From contig CAVPMY010000009.1 in the NCBI GenBank assembly GCA_963706685.1, positions 1 through 64,000 of the forward strand: a stretch of 64,000 nucleotides of DNA, read 5' to 3'. The stretch comes from CADEEN01 sp963706685 (GTDB taxonomy: Bacteria > Pseudomonadota > Gammaproteobacteria > Burkholderiales > Burkholderiaceae_C). Below the pieces are notes generated by a model. It saw only the letters and a program-made list of their open reading frames with translations. It had not been told where the DNA came from and searched no databases. Shown one piece after another: positions 57,093 through 64,000 of the stretch. The stretch's first letter is position 1. The number at the start of each line of letters is the position of its first letter. Both the position numbers and the translations under genes were made by a program.

Positions 57093-58434
57093 ATGCCGAC
57101 CGACCCGACCCACGCAGCAGCAGCAGCCCAGGCCATTGTCGAAGCACGCTTGGGCGCCCGCGCGGCGCTCGAAGCCTGCATTGCCGCGGCCACGCCGCAC
57201 ACGTTTGTGCGGCGCTTCGACAATCAAGCACGCCGCGCCGCCGATGAGATCGACCGTGACGCCCGGCCGCTGCCGCTGGCAGGCCGGGCGGTGTCGATCA
57301 AGGATCTCTTCGACGTCGCGGGCCATCCGACCACGGCCGGCTCAGCCTCGCGACACGACGCTGCTGCGGCGACGAGCGACGCGCCCGCCGTCGCCCGATT
57401 GCGTGCCGCCGGCGGCGTGCTGGTCGGCCACACCAACCTCACCGAGTTCGCGTTCTCGGGCGTCGGCATCAATCCGCACCACGGCACACCCGCCAACCCG
57501 GCGACGGCGGCGCTCGACGGGTCGCCACGCATTCCCGGAGGCTCGACATCAGGCGGCGCCGTCAGCGTGGCCACAGGTGCGGCCTGGGCGGCCCTGGGCT
57601 CGGACACCGGCGGCTCGATCCGCATCCCGGCGGCGCTGCAAGGCCTGGTCGGCTTCAAGAACACGGCGCGGCTGACGCCCACGCAGGGCTGCATTCCGCT
57701 GTCGACCACGCTCGACACGGCCTGCGCGATCACGCGTTCGGTGGGCGACGCGGTTCTGGTGCACGAGGTCCTGGCCGCGCGCCGCGTCGAGCGCGCTGGA
57801 CAAGCCGCTCGGCCAGTGGCGGCTCGCCCTGCCGCAGACGTTGCTGCTCGATGGACTCGAGCCGGCTGTGGCCAGCGCCTTCGAGCGGGCCATCGACACG
57901 CTGCGCGCCGCGGGTGCGCAGATCACGCCGATCGACCTGCCGCTGCTCGATGATGCGGCGCAGCTCGCGCGCGGCGGCGGCATCTCGGCGGTGGAAAGCT
58001 GGGCCTGGCACCGTGCGATCTTGGCGCAGCGCGAGGCCCTGTACGACCCGCGCGTGGTGCTGCGCATCCGCCGCGGCCAGGCGTTCAGCGCGGCCGACTA
58101 CATCGACCTGCTCGATGAACGGCGCGGGTGGATCACGCGCCTGCAGTCGGCGCTGTCAGGTCACGACGCCATGCTCTCGCCGACCGTGCCGATCGTGGCG
58201 CCAAGAATCGCGCCGTTGATCGACAGCGACGATGCCTTCTTTGCCGTCAACGCCTTGTTGCTGCGCAACCCGTCGTTGGTCAACCTGCTCGACGGCTGCG
58301 CCCTCTCGCTGCCCTGCCACCGCCAGGGCGACTGGCCGGTGGGCCTGATGGTCTGGAGCACGGCCATGGCCGACGACCGCGTGCTCGGCGTGTCGCTGGC
58401 GATCGAAGCCGCCCTGGCAGCGAGCCGCGACTGA
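57093..58434 (+). CDS. Amidase-signature family protein, one frameshift
   Basis: An amidase of about 447 residues. The Ser-Ser-Lys catalytic triad is visible: lysine in VSIKDLFDVAGHPT and serines in PGGSTSGGAVSVA and GSDTGGSIRIPAAL. The frame breaks near 57,795: LAARRVERA continues in another frame as LDKPLGQWRLALPQTLLLDG to the stop at 58434. The substrate is unknown; the size fits hydrolases such as allophanate- or aryl-amide-cleaving members rather than GatA, and no gatB or gatC is near. It is divergent from rpsB and followed by a D-amino-acid dehydrogenase after 13 bases. Confidence 0.8.
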
Positions 58435-58447
58435 TGCCGGTCGTGTC

Positions 58448-59761
58448 ATGCACATAGCGGTCATTGGCGCCGGCATCGTCGGCGTGACCACCGCGCAGGC
58501 ACTGCGCGGCGATGGCCATGCGGTGACGGTGTTCGAGCGCCGCGGCAGTGTGGCCACCGAGGCCAGCTTTGCCAACGCGGGGTTGTTGGCGCCGGGCTAC
58601 GTCACGCCGTGGGCCTCGCCCGAGACGCCGCGCAAGATGTTGACGCAGTTCTTCGCGCGCGATGCCGCGGTGCGCCTGGCCGGTGTGCCCGGCCTCGCGC
58701 TGTTGTCGTGGTTGCGGCAAAGCAAGCGCGCCTGCGAGCCCAGGCGCCATGCGCGCAATCGCGATGCGATGTTGCGCCTGGCGCAGGACAGCCTCGCGCG
58801 CACGCACGCCCTCGCCGATCAGCACGGTCTGGCGTATGAGCGAGGCCTGGGCGCACTGGTGCTGCTGCGCGACAAGACCGAGATCGCGCAGGTGCGCGAG
58901 GACCTGAAGCTGCTGGCCGAAACGGCCCTCGATTTTCATCTGGTCGATGCTGCCGCCTGCCGCCGCATCGAGCCGGCGCTCGAACAAGCCACGCAGTTGC
59001 TGGCTGGCGTGCATCACCCGCAGGCCGGTATCGGCAACTGCCGCCAGTTCGCGTTGCAACTCAAGTCGGTGCTGCAGGCCGACGGTGTGAACTTCCATTT
59101 GCAGCGCGAGGTCGTGAAGCTGGAGCCGCAGGCCGACGGCATCACGGTTCACAGTGCGCCTTGCGACGTGCATGCCGACTCGGCGCTCGAAAGCGGACCG
59201 CGCTCATTCGTCGAACCCGCGCGCGCCGAGGCCTTCGACGCCGTCGTCGTCTGCGCTGCGATCGGCGCACCCGCGCTGCTGGCGGCGCTCGGCATGCGCT
59301 TGCCGATTCAAGCCGTCTACGGCTATTCGATCACGCTGCCGGTGCGCCACTTCGAGGCCTACCCTGACATGGGGCCGCGTGCCGCCTTGATGGACGAGCG
59401 CTTCAAGGTCGCCATCACGCGCCTGGGCGACCGCGTGCGCATCGCCGGCAGCGCCGAGCTCGGCGGCGCAGCCGGCGACATGCGCGAAGCGCCGCTGGCC
59501 ACGCTCTACCGCGTGCTCGAAGACTGGTTCCCCAGCGCGGCGCGCCAGGCGCAATCTCAAGCCTGGAAAGGCGCGCGGCCGATGCTGCCGGACGGCCCGC
59601 CGGCCATCGGCAGCGCCGGTGTACCGCACCTGTGGATCAACACCGGCCATGGCAGCAGCGGCTGGGCCCTGGCCTGCGGCAGCGCTCGCTTGACGGCCGA
59701 CCTGCTGGCGGGCCGCAGCACCGCCATCGACGCCGCGCCGTTTTCGCCCTTGCGGTGGTAG
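58448..59761 (+). CDS. dadA: D-amino-acid dehydrogenase (DadA-like FAD oxidoreductase)
   Basis: A protein of 437 residues of the DAO family. The FAD-binding motif is HIAVIGAGIVGVTTAQAL with the acidic end VTVFERRG. It also has EASFANAGLLAPGYVTPWASP, typical of DadA, and the C-terminal GARPMLPDGPPAIGSAGVP and NTGHGSSGWALACGSARLTADLLAG. DadA oxidises D-amino acids such as D-alanine at the inner membrane and passes electrons to quinone. No alanine racemase lies beside it here. Its stop is directly followed by the nnr start. Confidence 0.88.
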   Translation: MHIAVIGAGIVGVTTAQALRGDGHAVTVFERRGSVATEASFANAGLLAPGYVTPWASPETPRKMLTQFFARDAAVRLAGVPGLALLSWLRQSKRACEPRRHARNRDAMLRLAQDSLARTHALADQHGLAYERGLGALVLLRDKTEIAQVREDLKLLAETALDFHLVDAAACRRIEPALEQATQLLAGVHHPQAGIGNCRQFALQLKSVLQADGVNFHLQREVVKLEPQADGITVHSAPCDVHADSALESGPRSFVEPARAEAFDAVVVCAAIGAPALLAALGMRLPIQAVYGYSITLPVRHFEAYPDMGPRAALMDERFKVAITRLGDRVRIAGSAELGGAAGDMREAPLATLYRVLEDWFPSAARQAQSQAWKGARPMLPDGPPAIGSAGVPHLWINTGHGSSGWALACGSARLTADLLAGRSTAIDAAPFSPLRW

Positions 59762-61315
59762 ATGGCGCTGACGGTTAATCTCGCGCCCATGCCACGCCTG
59801 CCCGCACCGCCCTGGCCGTTGGCCGCCTTCGAACACCCCTGGCCGTTGCACGATGCCCAGTCGTCGCGCCGCATCGAAAGCGCAGCGGCAACGGCACTGC
59901 CGCCACACATGCTGATGCAGCGTGCCGGGCTGGCGGTGGCCCGCCTGGCCTTGGCCATCGCGCCGCATGCCGAGCGCATCTGGGTGGCGGCCGGCCCGGG
60001 CAACAACGGCGGCGACGGGCTCGAGGCGGCCATGCACCTGCGCCGTGCGGGCAAGCAGGTCCAGGTCAGCCTGTGCGGCGATCCGGCCCACATGCCTGCC
60101 GATGCGGCAGCCTCGTATCGGCGGGCGGCCGATGCCGGCGTGGCGATCGACGAGGCCGGCGCCACGCCGGACGGTGCGGCACTGGCCATCGACGCGCTGC
60201 TCGGCCTGGGTGCCACCCGAGAGCCCGAAGACGCGATGGCTTCCTTGGTGCGTGCGCTCAACGCCATGAATTGCCCTCGCCTGGCCGTCGATCTGCCGAG
60301 CGGCCTGTCGGCCGACAGCGGTGCATCACTGGGGCAGCTCGTCGTCAGCGCGACGCACACACTGGCCCTGTTGACGCTCAAGCCCGGTCTGTTCACCGCC
60401 ATGGGCCGCGAGCAGGCGGGCCTGCTGTGGTTCGATGATCTCGGCTGCGGCACCGAGTCCGCCGCCGTGGCGCCGCGCGCCCTGCTCGGCGATGCCGACA
60501 GCGCCCGGCAGCTGCGCCCGGCCCGTGGCCACGCCGGCCACAAGGGGGCCTATGGCGATGTCGTGGTGGTGGGCGGCGCCCCCGGCATGAGCGGCGCCGT
60601 CACCCTGGCCGCACGCGCCGCGCTCGCCGGCGGCGCGGGACGGGTCTTCGCTTGCGCCTTGGACCCTGCCCTGCCCGCGCACGACGCCGTCGCGCCCGAA
60701 TTGATGTGGCGGCCGGGCCTGTGGCACGAAGACCCGCGCGCGTGGCAGGACGCGACCGTGGTCTGCGGCTGCGGCGGCGGCAACGAGGTGCGCACGGCAC
60801 TGCCGGCGCTGCTGTCACGCAGCGCACGACTGGTGCTCGATGCCGACGCCCTCAACGCGGTCGCTGCCGATACGGCATTGCAATCGCAGCTCGCCGCGCG
60901 CGCGTCGCGCCAGCTGGCAACGGTATTGACGCCGCACCCGCTCGAAGCGGCGCGCCTGCTGGCCCTGCCGGGCGCCGACAGGGTCCAGGCCAATCGCCTG
61001 GCCGCGGCGCAATCGCTGGCGCAGCGCTTCGCCTGCACCGTGCTGCTCAAGGGCTCGGGCAGCATCATCGCCGCGCCACGGCGCACGCCGGTGATCAATC
61101 CGACCGGCAATGCACGGCTGGCCGGCGCAGGCAGCGGCGACGTGCTCGCCGGCTGGCTCGGCGGCATGTGGTCGGCATCGGCGGCCAGCGGCGCGATGGC
61201 CGAAGCCTTTGTCGCGGCGCGCGCCGCGGCGTACTGGCACGGTGCCGCTGCGCAGCGCGGTGACGCGTCGGCGCCGTTGACGGCGAGCGCGCTGCTGGCG
61301 AGGCTGACTGACTAG
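59762..61315 (+). CDS. nnr: Bifunctional NAD(P)H-hydrate epimerase / ADP-dependent dehydratase
   Basis: A protein of 517 residues that repairs damaged (hydrated) NADH and NADPH. The N-terminal YjeF epimerase domain has AAGPGNNGGDGLEAAMHLRR and LAVDLPSGLSADSG. The C-terminal ribokinase-like dehydratase has GAYGDVVVVGGAPGMSGAV, LTPHPLEAARLL, VLLKGSGSIIA and the catalytic NARLAGAGSGDVLAGWLGG. It starts one base after the dadA stop, although an ATG at 59789 is possible. Its stop overlaps the convergent rnr stop by four bases. Confidence 0.94.
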   Translation: MALTVNLAPMPRLPAPPWPLAAFEHPWPLHDAQSSRRIESAAATALPPHMLMQRAGLAVARLALAIAPHAERIWVAAGPGNNGGDGLEAAMHLRRAGKQVQVSLCGDPAHMPADAAASYRRAADAGVAIDEAGATPDGAALAIDALLGLGATREPEDAMASLVRALNAMNCPRLAVDLPSGLSADSGASLGQLVVSATHTLALLTLKPGLFTAMGREQAGLLWFDDLGCGTESAAVAPRALLGDADSARQLRPARGHAGHKGAYGDVVVVGGAPGMSGAVTLAARAALAGGAGRVFACALDPALPAHDAVAPELMWRPGLWHEDPRAWQDATVVCGCGGGNEVRTALPALLSRSARLVLDADALNAVAADTALQSQLAARASRQLATVLTPHPLEAARLLALPGADRVQANRLAAAQSLAQRFACTVLLKGSGSIIAAPRRTPVINPTGNARLAGAGSGDVLAGWLGGMWSASAASGAMAEAFVAARAAAYWHGAAAQRGDASAPLTASALLARLTD

Positions 61316-63552
61316 CGCCGCGGTTTCTTTGCGCTGGCCTTCTTCGGCTTGGCGCCTGCCTTGGGCGAAGCGCGCGAACCACGCGCCCCGGACTTGTCCT
61401 TGCCACGCGCTGCGGCTCGGACCTCGCGATCGCGCAGGCGCACGGCGGCCAGTTCTTCGACAGCACTCGATGCTGACGGCAGCGCAGAGGCGCGCCGGCC
61501 ACGCGCCAGCAGCCGCTCGCTGCCGCCCTCGGCCACCAGGCGGAAATCGATCTTGCGCGCATCGAGATCGACCCGGCTGACCTGCACGCGCAGCTTCGAT
61601 CCGGCGCCATGGCGGATGCCGGTGCGCTCGCCGCGCAACTCCTGCCTCACCTCGTCGAAGCGCCAGTATTCACCGCCGAGCTCGCTGATGTGCAGCAGTC
61701 CTTCGACGAAGAGCTCGTCGAGTTGAACGAACAAGCCGAAGCTGGTGGCGGCGGTCACGGTGCCGGCAAACTCCTCGCCCAGCCGGTCGCGCATGAAGCG
61801 GCACTTCAGCCAGGCCTGCACGTCGCGTGAGGCCTCGTCGGCGCGGCGCTCGTTGGCCGAGCAATGCGCGCCGGCCACTTCCCAGTGTTCGGCCTCGAGC
61901 GTGTGGGGCTTCGGCGCTTTGCCGCCCTTGCGCACGACCGGCGCATCTTCGAGCTGGCCGCTGTCGATGTGATAGCGCTTGCCATGCAGCAGCGCTCGGA
62001 TGACGCGGTGCACCAGCAGATCGGGGTAGCGCCGGATCGGGCTGGTGAAGTGCGTGTAGGCCTCGTAAGACAGGCCGAAGTGGCCGTTGTTGGCCGCCGT
62101 GTAGATGGCCTGCTGCATCGAGCGCAACAGCATGGTGTGGATCTGCAGGGCGTCCGGCCGGTCCTTGGTGGCGTCGGCGATGGCCTGGAACTCTGCGGGC
62201 GTCGGCTCTTCGCTGAGCGACAGATTCAAACCGAGCGCCTTCAGGTAGTTGGCCAGCGTGGTGCGCTTTTCGGGCGTCGGGCCTTCGTGCACGCGATACA
62301 GCGCCGGGTGCTTGTGCGCGGCGATGAAGTCGGCCGCGCAGACGTTGGCCGCCAGCATGGCTTCCTCGATCACGCGGTGTGCGTCGTTGCGCGTGCGCGG
62401 AATGATCTTCTCGATGCGGCCGTTGTCGTCGCAAACGATCTGCGTTTCGGTGGTCTCGAACTCGACGGCGCCGCGCCTGGCGCGTTGCTTCTGCAGCGCT
62501 CGAAAGACCTCGTGCAAGTCGATCAGGTGCGGCACCAGCTCGGCGCGCCGCGCCGCCTCGGGACCCCGCGTGTTGCCGAGGATCGCCGCGACCTCGGTGT
62601 AGGTGCAGCGCGCTTTCGAATGCATCACTGCCGGGTAGAACTGGTAGCCCTCGATCTCGCCGTTGGTTGCCACGACCATGTCGCAGACCATGCACAGCCG
62701 ATCGACGTCCGGGTTGAGCGAACACAGGCCGTTGGACAGTTTTTCCGGCAGCATCGGGATGACGCGGCGCGGGAAGTAGACCGAGGTCGCGCGCTCGTAG
62801 GCTTCGGCGTCCAGCGGTTCGCCGGGCCTGACGTAGTGGCTGACGTCGGCGATCGCCACGACCAGCCGCCATCCCGCGGGCTTGGCCGTTTTGCCTTTGC
62901 TCGAGCCCTTGTTGGCCTTGGTTTCGGGCATCGGCTCACAGTAGACGGCGTCGTCGAAATCGCGCGCATCTTCGCCGTCGATCGTCACCAGCGGCACGTC
63001 GCGCAGGTCGATGCGGTGTTTCAGCTCGGCTGGGCGCAGCTTGTCCGGCAGTGCTGCCGCCTGGGCGATGGCCTCCGGCGAAAAGCGGTGCGGCACCTCG
63101 AACTTGCGCACCGCGATCTCGATCTCCATGCCCGGGTCGTCGATCTCGCCGAGCACTTCGACGACACGGCCGACCGGCTGCGAAAACATCGACGGCGGCT
63201 CGGTGAGTTCCACCGACACCACCTGCCCGGCTTCTGCCGTCGCCGTGGCATTCTTGGCGATCAGGATGTCCTGGCCATATCGCTTGTCCTCGGGAGCGAC
63301 CAGCCAGACGCCGCCTTCGTGCAACAGTCGGCCGATCAGGGGCGCCTTGCGCCGCTCGATGATGTCGAGCACATGGCCCTCGGGCCGGCCCTTGCGGTCG
63401 TAGCGCACGATGCGCACGCGCACGCGGTCGCGATGCAGGACCGAGCGCATTTCCTGCGGCGAGAGATAGATGTCGGGCACGCCCGCGCCTTCGCGGAGCA
63501 CGAAGCCGTGGCCATCGCGGTGGCCTTGCACGATGCCCTCGACTTCGCTCAT
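61312..63552 (-). CDS. rnr: Ribonuclease R
   Basis: A 3'-5' exoribonuclease of 746 residues that degrades structured RNA. The N-terminal cold-shock domains (GIVQGHRDGHGFVLREG) are followed by the RNB catalytic domain with VTIDGEDARDFDDAVY and SHYVRPGEPLDAEAYERATSV-type text (acidic metal ligands). YTHFTSPIRRYPDLLVHRVI follows, then an S1 domain (EFAGTVTAATSFGLFVQLDELFVEGL). The end is a lysine-rich tail (PKAGAKPKKASAKKPRR), usual for RNase R. It is divergent from the tRNA-Leu gene. Confidence 0.95.
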   Translation of the reverse strand: MSEVEGIVQGHRDGHGFVLREGAGVPDIYLSPQEMRSVLHRDRVRVRIVRYDRKGRPEGHVLDIIERRKAPLIGRLLHEGGVWLVAPEDKRYGQDILIAKNATATAEAGQVVSVELTEPPSMFSQPVGRVVEVLGEIDDPGMEIEIAVRKFEVPHRFSPEAIAQAAALPDKLRPAELKHRIDLRDVPLVTIDGEDARDFDDAVYCEPMPETKANKGSSKGKTAKPAGWRLVVAIADVSHYVRPGEPLDAEAYERATSVYFPRRVIPMLPEKLSNGLCSLNPDVDRLCMVCDMVVATNGEIEGYQFYPAVMHSKARCTYTEVAAILGNTRGPEAARRAELVPHLIDLHEVFRALQKQRARRGAVEFETTETQIVCDDNGRIEKIIPRTRNDAHRVIEEAMLAANVCAADFIAAHKHPALYRVHEGPTPEKRTTLANYLKALGLNLSLSEEPTPAEFQAIADATKDRPDALQIHTMLLRSMQQAIYTAANNGHFGLSYEAYTHFTSPIRRYPDLLVHRVIRALLHGKRYHIDSGQLEDAPVVRKGGKAPKPHTLEAEHWEVAGAHCSANERRADEASRDVQAWLKCRFMRDRLGEEFAGTVTAATSFGLFVQLDELFVEGLLHISELGGEYWRFDEVRQELRGERTGIRHGAGSKLRVQVSRVDLDARKIDFRLVAEGGSERLLARGRRASALPSASSAVEELAAVRLRDREVRAAARGKDKSGARGSRASPKAGAKPKKASAKKPRR

Positions 63553-63628
63553 CAGCGCAGCGCCGATGGGCGTGGCAGGGTACTGGGCTGTGTTGTTCTT
63601 GATGCTAAACTTTCAAAGTTCCTGAGAT

Positions 63629-63713
<85 letters not shown>

Positions 63714-63728
63714 TCACCAGAGACGAAA

Positions 63729-63751
63729 CAAGGCCAGCTTCGCTGGCCTTG
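63729..63751. terminator. Bidirectional hairpin terminator
   Basis: CAAGGCCAGC and GCTGGCCTTG form a perfect 10-bp stem with a TTC loop, between the tRNA-Leu end and the convergent phosphoribosyltransferase end. It could stop transcripts from both sides; U-runs are weak. Confidence 0.65.
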
Positions 63752-63756
63752 CTCGT

Positions 63757-64000
63757 TCATACGACGAACTTCTTGGCCAAACCGTCGGGGCGAAGGCCGT
63801 CATAGTCCTCGAATGGCTGGTGGATCCACGGACTCGTCGGCAGCTTCTCGACATAGTAGTCCGGCGTGTAGGTCGACACGCCCTTGACCCAGAGCACCGC
63901 AGAGCGCAGCTCGCTGATCGAGGGCATGCCGCGCAGACGCTCGACCACGGCTTTGAGCGTGATGCCGGAGTCGGCCAGGTCATCGACCAACAGCACGCGG
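63757..64000 (-). CDS. Phosphoribosyltransferase, C-terminal part (cut by window edge)
   Basis: About 80 residues reaching the window end. The PRPP-binding signature VLLVDDLADSGITL is followed by VVERLRGMPSISELRSAVLWVKGVSTYTPDYYVEKL and the end PWIHQPFEDYDGLRPDGLAKKF. This matches the C-terminal half of purine-type phosphoribosyltransferases (hypoxanthine/xanthine-like, also called Xpt/Gpt-like). The N-terminal half lies beyond position 64,000, so substrate specificity cannot be judged. Confidence 0.75.
   Translation of the reverse strand, partial: RVLLVDDLADSGITLKAVVERLRGMPSISELRSAVLWVKGVSTYTPDYYVEKLPTSPWIHQPFEDYDGLRPDGLAKKFVV

Overview
The window is two different genomes joined at about position 6,800. 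Bases 1-6,800 look like a Planctomycetota (Rhodopirellula-like) genome. They hold two large glycosyltransferase genes and a PKD-repeat/RTX-repeat surface protein, all broken by many single-base frameshifts. Bases 6,804-64,000 are a high-GC Burkholderiales (betaproteobacterial) chromosome with classic housekeeping synteny, and most reading frames are intact. At the join a PKD protein is cut in mid-repeat and a luciferase-like monooxygenase is cut after about 80 residues, with no mobile element between them. The simplest reading is a chimeric metagenome contig.

Layout of the Burkholderiales part: 7.2-9.2 kb, a CBS-domain remnant, serB and a lytic transglycosylase; 9.3-17.3 kb, an S9 peptidase, the hrpA helicase, a VOC protein, argA and yggX; 17.4-18.8 kb, a Fur-box-preceded ferric-iron binding protein and an H-NS-like protein; 18.9-24.2 kb, dnaG, rpoD and a nucleotidyl cyclase with an FHA domain; 24.3-29.8 kb, hemH, hslR and the heat-shock genes grpE, dnaK and dnaJ with sigma32-like promoters; 29.9-32.1 kb, a PA0069-type radical SAM gene with an IS1595-family element in its promoter; 32.1-35.2 kb, the rpsF-priB-rpsR-rplI-dnaB operon; 35.4-38.0 kb, glutathione-dependent formaldehyde detoxification (frmA-gfa-fghA); 38.0-41.5 kb, divergent ppsA and ppsR.

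From 56.9 down to 41.5 kb on the minus strand lies the conserved translation and envelope cluster rpsB-tsf-pyrH-frr-uppS-cdsA-dxr-rseP-bamA-skp-lpxD-fabZ-lpxA-lpxB-rnhB-spoU. It links translation factors, undecaprenyl and phospholipid precursors, isoprenoid synthesis, outer-membrane protein assembly and lipid A synthesis. The right end carries an amidase, a D-amino-acid dehydrogenase, nnr, rnr, tRNA-Leu(CAG) and a phosphoribosyltransferase cut by the window edge.

The most interesting observation is the IS1595-family insertion at 30,997-32,065. Its 8-bp target duplication is exactly the 8-bp spacer of a perfect SOS (LexA) operator, so the insertion splits the two operator half-sites and separates the radical SAM gene from its predicted promoter. 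I see no multi-gene undescribed system. Single-base frameshifts in hrpA, dnaG (three), the S9 peptidase, the iron-binding protein and the amidase look like consensus errors. There is no gene-free stretch longer than about 300 bases.
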